The translations under genes were made by a program, and so were the position numbers. From contig CM060125.1 of the NCBI GenBank assembly GCA_030522415.1, forward strand, positions 5,504,901 to 5,568,900: 64,000 nucleotides of DNA. Direction: 5' to 3'. Shown here in pieces: positions 33,060 through 44,562 of this stretch (position 1 is its first letter; every line of letters starts with the position of its first letter). The DNA comes from Channallabes apus. Taxonomy: Eukaryota > Chordata > Actinopteri > Siluriformes > Clariidae. Below the pieces are notes generated by a model. It was given only the letters and a program-made list of their open reading frames with translations, did no database searches and was not told where the DNA came from.

Positions 33060-33738
33060 TGCTTCTGCAATAACTCCGGTCAGTGTAGAAACCTGCTGAC
33101 ACTGAGATCACTGCGACAACTGAGGAGGACGAGCTTTTAAAATTCAAAATGGAGGATGTGTGTGTGCGTGTGTGTATGTGTGTGTAAGCTAAAACTGACT
33201 TTTACACATGAAACTTGATGCATGTGCTCAATCCAGTTTGTCAGATGAACATGGATAGAGATCAAGGAGTTTTGCCGTGCCGTTCTGTTGAATTTAGGAT
33301 TTGGTTCTCTTTGGTGATTCTCTATAGCACAGCTATGAGGGACCCCGGTGTCTGGTACAGGCAGGGTACAGGTTGACGGTAGAAAATTTTGCAGTGTTGT
33401 CCATTTTAATTGAACTTGTCAACGGGCGCACACGCACAACACACTTACTTCAGTAAGGTGTGTGTTTGTCTCGTCAGCATAGCTTCATTCTGCCAACCTG
33501 CCAGTCCAGTTTGAACATGTTCTCCTGCAGAGTCTTCATGTCCCTCACCTGTGTTTATGCAAATGTGGAATTTCATCATAAGAGAAGCTGAATGGAGACG
33601 TTAGAACAAAATCTAATGAGCGAGTCTTTCTTCTGCATGAGGTGTAACAACGGATACACAGGAATAAGACGCAGTCTATTCATTTAGACGAGTGTGAGTG
33701 AATGATTTTGTGCTTTCTAGTAGCCTTGAAGAACATGT

Positions 33739-33990
33739 CTAATGCAGAGATGTTTTTGGGCCACATTGCACAAACAGCATACATATATCTATACTCTCTT
33801 TCTTGATGTAGTTTATGATTAAATTTGAGGTAGGTTTTGGACTATTGTCCTGTTGTAGAACCCAAACTTTTTTCAGCTTTTGTGTCTTGCCAGACTGTAA
33901 CATATTTGCTTTCGGAATTTGGTGATATTTCCTAGAATCCTGTATTAACTCTTTCATCTACCCATGCAGTGTTTGCTATCCCACTGGCTG
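33739..33990 (-). mobile_element. Small Tc1-like relic
   Basis: The minus-strand frame reads 'LKKVWVLQQDNSPKPTSNLI', which resembles the second catalytic Asp region of Tc1-like transposases (WxxQxDNxPKHTS). Only a short piece is recognisable. Confidence 0.4.
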
Positions 33991-33999
33991 CCACACAAT

Positions 34000-35055
34000 C
34001 TCAGAACGTTTTCACATTAGGGAGCTGGGATCGTTTCCGAGATCTCTTGACCCCAATGTCTGGTTCGTCCCATGCTCGGGAAACATGGCCGAGTCCACTG
34101 GACAGGGTGGGTTCAAGAACGATACAACGAACTCAGCCAACAATCATATTTGGCATTAGGCATGTCCTCTTGTGTTGGCGGCTCACAGACCAAGTAGATG
34201 GATCCTGCCGCTTGCTGTATTGGAGAGTTAAACACGCAAGTGTACCCGAGTATGGAGAACAAAAATATGTGAACGCTGGCCAGCAGGGGATTAGGGAGGA
34301 GGGAGCAGTCGTTCAGTGCATGGTAAAAAGAAATCGTGCCTCATGTGCAAGCGCCCTAAAGCATAGTAGATTCACCCAGAGGCTTAATCTTTGGTTTTTG
34401 CTTTCCCTCAAATGCTATAACTGTTTTCTTCAAATGCACTTTGGTGATTATGCCTACAGAGGTCAATTTTTATTTCATCACTAAGCATTTTTTATTTTTT
34501 TTTTGCTTTTCAAAAATGCCTGTGGCTGATCTAAATGTTGTTTTTAATACGTATGATGTTGACTTTCGTCTTTCCTTCAGACGACTCTTCCATGCAGATC
34601 ATGGGTTTGCACAAGCAGCGCTGCAGAGTAGAATAATGCACTGGCGGTCATTTGTCAGCGGAACCTTACTGCAAGTGTTTAGTGTCATTTGGGGAATTTG
34701 ACTTTGCCTTTTTCCTAACATACAGGCAAAATTTTTCTTGTTCTCCCAGATCATGTTTTGACTTCTGCAGCTTTCTTTAACGTTATTTAATTTTGGAAGC
34801 TGAAAGTACATTTTATATTATTTCGCTTCTTTGTAAGCATCAATTAGCTACACTTTAAATTTTTTTTTAGAGCTTTAGAGTCGGAGAACACATTATATTA
34901 TCATCTGATCGTTCCTATGTGTGACCCGGGGAATAAGTTCTAACAAGTAGGATTTTGTTCTTCTATTTTTTACAGTTTCTAAATGTAAAAATCAATGAAA
35001 TATTTGATGCGCTATTTGATGTCGTACAACTATAAACTGATCACTTTTAACAATA
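34000..35055. other. Unassigned; possible TIR element
   Basis: 34010-34360 is GC-richer, with text such as 'ctgggatcgtttccgagatc', and has an open frame from 33969 to 34484. That frame has no recognisable domain, no splice context and no family match I know. It may be part of a non-autonomous transposon. The rest is AT-rich. Confidence 0.35.
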
Positions 35056-35059
35056 AAAT

Positions 35060-35960
35060 CAACTGTGCCCTGGACTCCATTAGACCATTCAAGGTGTGCT
35101 GTGGTATCTGGCACCAAGGTGTTAGCAGCAGATCCTTTAAGTCCTATAAGCTGAAAGGTGGGGTATTCATTTATCAGACTTGTTAGTCTAGAACAGCCTA
35201 CAGATGATCAGTCAGACTGATATCTGGGGAATTTGGAGGCCAACTCAACACCTTGAACTATTTGTCATTTTCCTGAACCCATTCCTAAAAAATGTTTTTT
35301 TTTGCATGTACCAAGATGCACAGGGTGGCAGGATTATTCTGCTGAAAACTGGTACTGCCATCAGCGAATCATTGGTCTGCAACAATTTTGGTAGCTGTTG
35401 CGCCACATTGCATCTTGGAGCCATATTACCTGGGTAAATGGCACACTAACTGGCAGTCCACCTGATCAATCGACCCAGGCCACTTTATTTCATTGCTTCA
35501 TGAACCAGTTCTGATGGTTACATGCCCATTGCAGGAGGTCATTGGTCAGCATGAGCACTCTGACCAGTCTATGGCTACGCAGCTTCATACACAGTGAGCT
35601 GCAATGTACTGATTTGTTTCTCGCAGAATCAGCATTAGGGTTTTCAGCAATTTAAGCTACAGGCGCTCTTCTATAGGATCAGAGTACACCAGCCAAGTGC
35701 ATCGATGAGCTTTGACCTCTCATGACCCTGTTGTCTGTGTACTGGTTTTTCTTCCATGGACTGCTTTTTGGAGATCCTTTTTAGCCCTAACAATGTGGGC
35801 CGCCTTAAAGTCTCCAGATCTTTCCTCTTGCACATTCCTGCTTTTAGCACATTAACTTCAAGAATTGACTATTCACTTGCTGCCTGATACATCCCACAGG
35901 TGTCAGTATAAGGAGATAAATCACTGATATTTATTTCACCTATCAGTGCTTTCAATGGTA
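35060..35960 (-). mobile_element. Tc1-like fish transposon, degenerate
   Basis: The plus strand shows, in order, 'gtgctgtggtatctggcacc', 'ttagcagcagatcctttaag', 'atctggggaatttggaggcc', 'ggcaggattattctgctgaa', 'tcagcatgagcactctgacc' and 'cacttgctgcctgatacatc'. This order is characteristic of a widespread Tc1-related element whose transposase is on the minus strand. No continuous frame remains. It is the fullest copy of this family in the window. Confidence 0.6.
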
Positions 35961-36239
35961 AATGTTAAACAGTCGTTCCTGCACTAACCACAGCAAGTAT
36001 TTATTTTTTTTCTCTCTACAGTACACTCTATTCTGGAAACTTTCATGTGCCAGAAATCGTAAAGTAAAAGCTTTACCTTTGACTCACTGACACCGGAGAC
36101 TCCTTCCATAAATGTTAAACATCTCTCATATCAACAGTTCACGTTTTTTGAAACCAGATGCTTTCTATAGTAGTAATAACGTCATAATAACAACAATAAT
36201 AACACTAATGCTGTAATGAAAAACAAGCACATTAGTATA

Positions 36240-36500
36240 AACCTGCTATTTTACAGAATAAGATGAATTAAGATTTAATTATTTGTCACATGTACCTGCC
36301 AGCACAATGAAAAGATGTCTGGACATGTCCCAGTTAAAGGCGGCTGGGGTAAGAGTGGAAGGTCAGCCCAGATACAGCTAGAACAGATAGGATTAGGGGT
36401 AAGCCTGGCAGTGTGTAGGTTTAAACCACAGACCCTCCGATCAGTAACCCACAGCCTTAACCGATGGAGCCACCACTGGATGAACCACACAAATAGATGC
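36240..36500 (-). mobile_element. tRNA-derived SINE, minus strand
   Basis: The minus-strand copy runs from a tRNA-like head near 36480 (sense 'ggctccatcggttaaggctg', B box near 'ggtttaaacc') to a tail near 36280 with 'gtacatgtgacaaataatta' in sense. It is related to the copies at 49693 and 62180. Confidence 0.6.
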
Positions 36501-38042
36501 ACTATTTTCAGAGCTTCTGTTACAGAAAGTTAATCAACACCTCCTTACCAGTCGTTCTTCAGAATTCATCCGGACCAGTGGGATAAACAATCATGTCCGC
36601 ATATATTGCCCAGGTAACACCGATCTTGTTGAATATTGCACTAGGCAAATGAGCTCTTAAACAAGCCACATTATTTGACTTTATTCGATTGGTTTTGTTT
36701 GAGGACTCTGGCCCCTCTGCGTTTAGGTTTTTGGGAGTGTTTTATGTTTTATTATATTGATGTAATAAAACAACAATTAATCTGACTGCAATGGTGTCAG
36801 GTTGTTTTATTTAGCGGTTTAGGACTCCGCCGCATTCAGTACCATACGCATGACTGTAACGTAGAATTTATTTACAGTGCAGGTGTTTCTTTGGTGGTTC
36901 TTCGCAAACCCTGAAAGCAACAAGGGTCTCCTTTTGAGATGTTTCCAGCGTGAACCTGTTTCGAACACTACATTTGAAGAAGCATTTTTGTTTTCCCTAC
37001 AGAGTCTAATTTGATTTCAGACATCGTGTGTCTCTGTCTGTGTGTATGAACTAAATGATGTTGTACAGCGTATGTGTTCCTGTTTCTCTGCAACTCTGGC
37101 ACTTTTTGATGACATCATCATCCTGCTCTGCTTCACGATGTTAAACAGAGACAGGAGGTGATGGAAACACATGACTGTTCTTTTGTCTGTCTGTGTGTGT
37201 GTGTGTATATGAGTGTATGAGTGAGACCTGGAAAAGCTAAAAGCTGTGTTATGTAACTGAGTGATAGCCAAAGGTTCAGTTTCACTGCTGACCCACATGT
37301 TCACTAATCCATAAATAACCACAGTCAGATAGTAAGTCTATAGAATATGCTTGTACATTTGAAAAAAAAAAAAATAGTGCATCATTACTCTTTCATTTAC
37401 ATGTGTGTAGTATCATGCTTAACACTTAAACAAGCTCATTCAGTGATCGTTACAGCTCTGTTTCAGTTTAGCTTCAGCCGGAGGAATGAAGAATGTGTGT
37501 AGCTCTGAAGTGATTTCCCAGAATGCAACACGTCATGTAAAGAAAGCAGCCAGTCGACCATTTCAATTGCCTTTTGTGTCATCCTTCTCCTACGAGGTTC
37601 TGCAGGTCTTCTTGACCCTGTTTGTGTGTGTTTGTTTGTGTGTGTGTGTGCATGTGTGAATATGAGCTACTGCCTAGCTTTGACATCACAGTACGCTGAC
37701 TTGCAACCGGGCGACTGAGCTTCGAATAAAATGTACTTGCATCTGCACAGATGCATGACGCTGATGAATAAAAAAATTAAAAAAAGACCATAAATGTGTG
37801 TAACACAGCATTAACATATTAATTACAGTAAAAATCTGTTTTAAGATATTGTGCTAAACTGTCTGTGGTACTGTGTATAGTGTAATTATGATAAGGCATG
37901 TGATTAAAACGTTGGAGATTGTCTTAATGATAATATTGTTAATGGGGTTTGCTGATAAATAAGTCTGTGTTTGAATCAGTATTTAGATCATGACATCCTA
38001 CTTTTGACCTAGTTCACTTGCAATTGGCTAAGTACCTAGGTA

Positions 38043-38545
38043 CACTACATAGGCAAAGGTTTTGGAACATCCAACCATTACACCCAGACATGGGCCTCCC
38101 CCGGTCCGTCTATGGGCCATCCTACACATGGGGGGGGGGGGGGGGGGGCGACGGATACTCCCTACCCTGGAGATATATCCGAAATTAAGAGAACCACTAC
38201 TGTTCCAGCATCATAATCCCCTTGTGCACAAAGCGAGGTCCATGCTTCGCCAACTTTGGAACTGAAAAACACTAGTGTCCTGCACAGAGCTCCATTGGAC
38301 CTGTTTGAGATGACTTGGATACTGACCGTGCCGCCATGTCAAACGAGTGTCTGAGGTCACTAATGCTCTTGACGCGCACGTCCACACAGCCATGCCCCAC
38401 AAACTGGTGGAAGTGTTATTTTATTATTATTATTATTATAGGAACAGTTTGGAAATATTTCTGAAATGGGAAATTCATCAAGCACCTGACAATGTGCTTG
38501 CTATTGTCAGGTGTACACAAACTTTTGGCCATATAGTTTTGCAGG
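38043..38545 (+). mobile_element. Degenerate Tc1-like transposon
   Basis: Its ends are related inverted repeats: 'aggcaaaggttttggaacat' on the left and the complement of 'ggccaaaagtttgtgtacac' on the right. The plus-strand reading 'LFQHHNPLVHKARSML' resembles the transposase FQHDNAPVHKARSM region, with the catalytic Asp replaced by His. A 19-base G-run lies at 38130-38148. The same family left a fragment at 55160-55210. Confidence 0.65.
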
Positions 38546-38625
38546 TAGTTAACAATATTTATATTAGGTGATTTTAGATGACAGAAAAACATGGGTTTGC
38601 TTCCTGCTTTGCATATTATAATTCA

Positions 38626-38753
38626 CTCACTCACTCACTCATCGTCTATACCGCTTTATCCTGTATTCAGGGTTGCGGGGACCTGGAGCCAATCCCAGGA
38701 GACTTGGGGCACGAGGCAGGGTACACCCTGGACAGGGTGCCAATCCATTGCAG
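38626..38753 (-). mobile_element. V-SINE-type SINE, 5' truncated
   Basis: Only the 3' third is present, ending at 'gcaatggattgg' in sense. The imperfect flanking duplication is TATTATAATTCA (38614-38625) versus TATTATATTTCA (38754-38765). The tail is (GAGT)n rather than (GAAT)n. Confidence 0.8.
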
Positions 38754-38792
38754 TATTATATTTCATAAGATTTCTTTTCTGAGTGAGACATA

Positions 38793-39505
38793 CAGTGGGG
38801 CAAAAAAGTATTTAGTCAGCCACCAATTGTGCAAGTTCTCCCAATTAAAAAGATGAGAGAGGCGTGTAATTTTCATCATAGGAATACCTCAACCATGAGA
38901 GACAAAATAAGAAAAAATAATCCAGAAAATCACATTGTAGGATTTTTAAAGAATTTATTTGCAAATTATGGTGGAAAATAAGTATTTGGTCAATAACAAA
39001 ATTTCATCTCAATCCTTTGTTGTATACCCGTTGTTGGCAATGACCGAGGTCAAAAGTTTTCTGTAAGTCTTCACAAGGTTTTCACACACTGTTGCTGGTA
39101 TTTTGTCCAATTCCTCCATGCAGATCTCCTCTAGAGCAGTGATGTGATTGTATAGGGTTGAGATCTGGACACTGGCTAGGCCACTCCAGGACCTTGAAAT
39201 GCTTCTTACGAAGCCACTCCTTCGTTGCCCGGGCGGTGTGTTTGGAGTCATTGTCATGCTGAAAGACCCAGCAACGTTTCATTTTCAATACACTTGCTGA
39301 TGGAAGGAGGTTTTCACTCAAAATCTCACGATACATGGCCCCATTCATTCTTTTAATTTACACGGATCAGTCGTCCTGGTCCCTTTGCTGAAAAACAGCC
39401 TGAATGCATGATGTTTCCACCCCCATGCTTCACAGTAGGTATGGTGTTCTTGGATGCAACTCAGCATTCTTTTTCCTCCAAACACGACAAGTTTAGTTTT
39501 TTACC
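38793..39505 (-). mobile_element. Tc1-like family A, 3' half
   Basis: The 3' TIR starts CAGTGGGGCAAAAAAGTATT at 38793 after TA. The minus-strand frame 39082-39348 reads '[18 protein letters not shown]', '[20 protein letters not shown]' (second catalytic Asp), then '[13 protein letters not shown]', where the catalytic Glu is replaced or shifted. The N-terminal half beyond about 39505 is missing. It complements the 5'-half copy at 2137-2991. Confidence 0.8.
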
Positions 39506-40469
39506 AAAAAGTCAGAAGTGCATTACAACTGCAATGTGATATTATCTTTTCTAACTACCCTGTATGAGTGTTTATATAGTGATTTATTTTTTCCTAAGCA
39601 GATTTTTCCTTCACATTTATGCAAGGAGAACCCAGTGTCAGGGGCAAAGCTGTAACAGGAATGTTTTCAAAGGCTCCAGAATACTGTATATAAATAATCC
39701 ATGAAGAAAGAGTATGTCATTTTTTTTTTAACAAATAGTGATAATTTTTATGACATACGAGGAATACACATTTGGGCGCGTTGTTGTTGGAAAGTGATCA
39801 ATTTCGGGTTGGTAACATTTAATTCTGCTTCACCCTGATCTGACGTGGATTGTTTTTCTATAACACCATGCCCCACCATGTGTTTTATTCATTATTAAAT
39901 AAGGCTTTATTTTATACAGATACAGCGTTTTAAATCACTGTTCAGGGGAGTTCTTTAAAGTGTACAGAAAAACTTGTGTACTGTCCTGTGCTTAGTTTTG
40001 GTAAGATGAAAGTGAAAGGATGAGCGAGAGCATGTGCATGAGCCGGGGAGAACACGTGAGCGAGCTTTTATGGGGGGAACGGGAACTTAAAAACTGCTTG
40101 CAAACTCTGGATGTCCAGGGACCTAAAAAATAGGGAGAGTACAACTCTGCTAGTTTGTGTTGCTGTGTGTTAGCATTAGCAGTTTGCTGATTCACAAAAT
40201 CTGAGGGTGAGAAGAGAGAGAGAGACAAGCTGAGACGCGGTAACACCAAGTGTGTGTGTGTGTACAGCATGTGTGCAAAACACACTTGGTAAAGTGTGTG
40301 TGTGTGTGCGCGAGAGAGAGAAAGTTGGATGTATCTTTTTTTTTATCTATGATTTTCTTTTTACTTGTGTATCTACAGTCAGCTCCACAAGTATTGGAAC
40401 GCTGAGTGAAAATAGCTAACGTTTCTTGACTAGAGCAGAGTGAGGTTAAACGTAGTACTAAATTATTAA

Positions 40470-40862
40470 ATGCACACATCAGCCATAAGATTAAAACCAT
40501 TAACATCAAATCCACCTAGGTTTTCGGTTCCCTTTGTATCACCACAATAGCGCTAGCGCCTTGGGCTATGACTCCACACGGTCGTTGAAGGTGTGATCTC
40601 TGTGGTATCTGGCAGCAGGACGTTAGCAGCAAATTTGCTGTAAGTTGTGCAAAGTAGGACATGAGTGCTCAATTAAATTCATCAGACTTTTTGCCTATAA
40701 ATCCCAAACACAGCCGGCTGTAATGCACTGGGTGACCTGCTACCTTTCTTCCATGGCTTTTCTGTCGGGTCAGACCGAGTGGGCTAGCCTTTCCTCACCA
40801 CAGGAACAGATGAGTCTTGGGTTCTCATCATCCTGTGATCAGTTTACTGGTACTGTTTATAA
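40470..40862. repeat. Deletion derivative of the 35060 Tc1-like family
   Basis: The left end ('acacatcagccataagatta'), 'ggtatctggcagcaggacgt', then 'ggtcagaccgagtgggctag' are parts of the family seen at 35060-35960, joined with the middle removed. It is non-coding. Confidence 0.5.
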
Positions 40863-41172
40863 TTGATGGTGTTTATCAGTGTTATAAACACGTGTCGGTG
40901 GTGATGGTGTTAGTGGTGTGGATGATCGGTGTATAATTGTGATAAATCTTCTCAACTTACTTACAGATTTTTTTTTGAATAACTCGCCTCCAATTAAAAG
41001 TTCGATTCAGATAATTAGATTTGCTCTTATTTGTTCAGTGTCAGTTGAAGCTTATTAACCATGAAGATATAATTTTTTTCATAAACATTTTTCTTCACTC
41101 TTCGTTGCCAGTACTTCTGACCACCTGTTTTTGCATCCTACTTACTCATGTTACTAGCACACACATTTGAAT

Positions 41173-41173
<1 letters not shown>

Positions 41174-41239
<66 letters not shown>
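41174..41239. repeat. (CA)33 microsatellite
   Basis: Uninterrupted CA dinucleotide array of 66 bp within the putative first intron. Confidence 0.97.
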
Positions 41240-41240
<1 letters not shown>

Positions 41241-43182
41241 GATATCCTGGACATTTACATTTAAATGATAAGATATGTGAGCATGGGTGGGGTTACAATG
41301 TTTTCTGAAATGGACAACATTCACACTGTTATACACACTATTCTTAAAAACATTGACAGTTTGACTGCAGGATTGATATGCAAACTAATATTGAAGAGCC
41401 AATCGTGTAAGCTTTTTGTCTTCTTGTTTACTTGGGTTTATGTGAAACTTGCATGCAACTGCACTGAGTTGGTCAGATACAATCATGAAGGTCACAATGT
41501 GCTAAATTGGAAGTTCTCGGTTTCCATTACCTGTTAGCTTCATGGCTCCAGTGTGAAACTTTGGAAGCAAACCTTAAACAGTGAACAGGGGGAAACGTGA
41601 GCTGTTGTAATAAGCAAAACGATGTAGAGTTAAGAAAAAAGATCAAATAACCACGAGATCTGAGTTTCTTAGATAAAACGAGATGCTGTGTGCGCGATTC
41701 TTTGCGCTTCTTAGTGTTGATGAATGGAGAAGTGGTGAAGACAAGCCGTCCTTTCAGAGAGAACAGCAGTGTTCTGTAGCAGAGGAACCCTCACCTCTCT
41801 CACTTCCTCTACACGGCCAAAAGACTTGCTGATCTCCAAAGCGATAAAACCTTGAACAGATTCACTTTGCCGCTTTAGCCTTAATGAATTCATTCAGTCT
41901 TCAGGTGGAAAAGTGACAGTTTAGCTGTGATTTATAAATAATTAGAAACATGACTGATGTAGCACCTTTTAAATATATGTCAAGGCATGAAGGGAAAACA
42001 TGGGTCTAAGAGCTGGATTTAGTCTTTTGCTAAAAATAGGCTAGCTTACTGCAGAACATAAGTAGGTGTGTGTTTAATATGTGATGCCGTATCGCCACGT
42101 ACCTGCATATGGGGTTTATAAATGTATAAGTCAGCATACAGTGTTTTTGAGGTTACAAATTTACTGTAAATAACGTTGAGCTTTACAACAACATGAACAC
42201 TGTTGTTTCTCATGTTAATTAACTAGTTCACCTCATTTTCAGTCCACACACAGTTCTGGGTTTCTGTTCTCACATGGCTTCTGACGAGTGCCTTAAGGTT
42301 CAATTTTTACCCCTTTTGTTATTGAAACTAAACGCTGTCACTAAGCCAAATGACACACAACAAAAACATGCAAAAGCCACCACAAATGTGCATTCAAGCT
42401 CCACTCCCACAGTCTCACCGTGTAAAAGCATCAAGTCTATTGAGGATTAGATGCGGAACGCTTCCAAAAAGACAGGACAGCCATGATTTTTATCCTTGAA
42501 GTGATTAAGATTGTTACAAATCTAAACATTCAGACTGATTTTGATATTAATCTTAGTAGCAAATAAAAAGGAACAAGTTTGCGATAAAACAAACCATATC
42601 GGTTATGTCCAGTAAATTTCCAACCATATTAATCATTTAGTTTCAGAATTTCTCATATGGCAGATAATTAATTCAGGAGGCTTGACTCGTAAAAACATTT
42701 TATCCAACACCCTATCTGAAATGACTCTTTTTAGCCGTACACAGATATTAAAACCACAGACAGGTAAGTGAATAACAAAGCTTTACACGCTGCAATGGCA
42801 TCTCTGCAATGTGCTGGATAAACAACTCTGTGGAGGCCCTACCTCATAACTTACAGGACTTAAAGGATCTGGTGTTAACATCTTGGTGCCAGATACCACA
42901 GCACACCTTCGGAGGTCTTGTCGAGTCCATGCCTCAAGGGGTCAATGCACTACCAGTTAAAAATTTGGGCATGGACTTTCAATTTTCATGGGTTGTTACA
43001 TATATATATATATTTTTTAATTCAAACTTGTGTCTAGTCTTTTGACTAGTACTGTACATGCTTTGAAATTGTTAATTAGAACTCATTGTGAACATACCAT
43101 TTGTGTTTGTTTAAAGCTATATTATAAAATATTGCATAGAATTTGTGGACCAAAATTTTTTTATATATTAGATATACAGTTC

Positions 43183-44562
43183 TGTGCAAATTTCTTGAGC
43201 CTGATATGTCAATTAAATGAATAAATAGGAACAAATGATTTACTGCATGTTTAGACCGAGAGGCTTCTGTAACAACCTAGGCCTGGGCGATAAAACGATA
43301 ACGATATGTTTCGCGATAGACACGTGATCGATATCAATGAAAAAATTGTTCGATAGAACGTTCGATATTTTTTGTTCTCTGTCGGAAGAAAACGCTGGTC
43401 GCGAAGTTAGTTTGGTTGCTGTCACGCGCACTCGCTCCGCGACCGGCTCTAGGACCCGGAAGTAGTACGGTCGCGATTCAGGAAGCATAAACGGAGACAA
43501 GATGGCGTTGACATTTGCACCCGTCCACCCGTCAAATGCGGGTAAAATTCGGCTGTGGCGGGTAATAACTTTAGTCTCACTAGCCACATTGGCGGGTAGT
43601 TTATTCTTTGGTATGACAATTGTTATGTTTGCATCAATATGCACAACTAACATCTATAATATTACTTGCTTTTTGTGTGAGACAACCAGAGGAAAAGAAA
43701 CGGTATTCTTCTTTTACTGCATTCAGTGCACACGACACATATAGTATACAGCACGGTATTGCCCCCTGGTGGCCTGCCAGTGAATTAACATCAAACTCAA
43801 ATATATTACAACAATATATTTTTGTTGTAGTTTTCTCTAAAGGCATCTGATACTGTATAATAAAGACATTTCACTATTTTATTACACTTTATTAAGCATT
43901 TCTTACATTTTCTTTTAATTTTGCACCTTAAATGTTAAGAGATAATTAAGTGTTCATTGTGACTTTAGACTTATGTTTACATTTTAATTATTTTCCCATG
44001 GTTGTTGACACTTCTGTCTTAATAACTGAAGGGACTATGATCATAGGAAGGTTAAGTTTAAAATAAAAATTTTAAATACAATATATTCTTCTCCTGGTCC
44101 TTATTTTAAATGGGTCATAAAAAATATCAATAATTATCTATATCGACCGATATGAAACACTGATATCGTGATACAGTTTTCAGCCATATCGCCCAGTCCT
44201 ATAACAACCTCAGCAGCAACCTCATTTTCACTCTCGTCTGTTCCAACCATGTAGTATTCAGCATCTCCTGGTTCAATTTATTATATATATATATTTTTTT
44301 TTACACTGGAATGATTTCATGGGTGTCACTGCCTGGCTTTACAAACAACAACAAAAAAATATTCATCTGAAACCGCTCAGGTACAGGGACTGGATTGAAA
44401 ATGAGAGCCAAAAACGTGCCAAAAAAATTTGAGACAAAAAGTGCTTCAGGAAACCTGTAGAACTATTCCTCAAAACTACATTAAAATATGCCAGAAAGTC
44501 TGGCTCTTTGGAAGCAAAATATGAAGAAATGAGGGGCGGCTTCAGACACTTGCCTAGTACTG
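43183..44562. mobile_element. Non-autonomous Tc1-like TIR element hosting a hAT insertion
   Basis: The left end 'cagttctgtgcaaatttctt' at 43191 and the right end, complement of 'cagtactaggcaagtgtctg' near 44560, are related inverted repeats of a common fish TIR element. The two halves are contiguous once the hAT element at 43278-44201 and one target copy are removed. No transposase was seen. Confidence 0.5.
43270..44209. mobile_element. Non-autonomous hAT element, 8-bp TSD
   Basis: The terminal inverted repeats TAGGCCTGGGCGATA (43278) and the complement of TAGGACTGGGCGATA (ending 44201) have one mismatch. The exact 8-bp duplication is TAACAACC (43270-43277, 44202-44209). The 924-bp interior is rich in ATCGAT-like words near the ends. 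An ATG-initiated frame of 80 codons at 43502-43744 has a hydrophobic stretch but no transposase motif. It probably reflects captured or random sequence. Confidence 0.85.

Noticed and set aside
33969..34484. 171-codon ATG frame
   Set aside because: No recognisable domain, no homologue I know, no splice or promoter context. More likely chance coding in a repeat.
37509..37520. TTTCCCAGAATGC motif as a ZNF143/STAT-type promoter element
   Set aside because: A single motif without CpG context or an adjacent exon; too weak to call.
43502..43744. 80-codon ATG frame with a hydrophobic stretch inside the hAT element
   Set aside because: No transposase motif and it ends inside a non-autonomous element. 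I keep it only as a possible capture, not as a gene.
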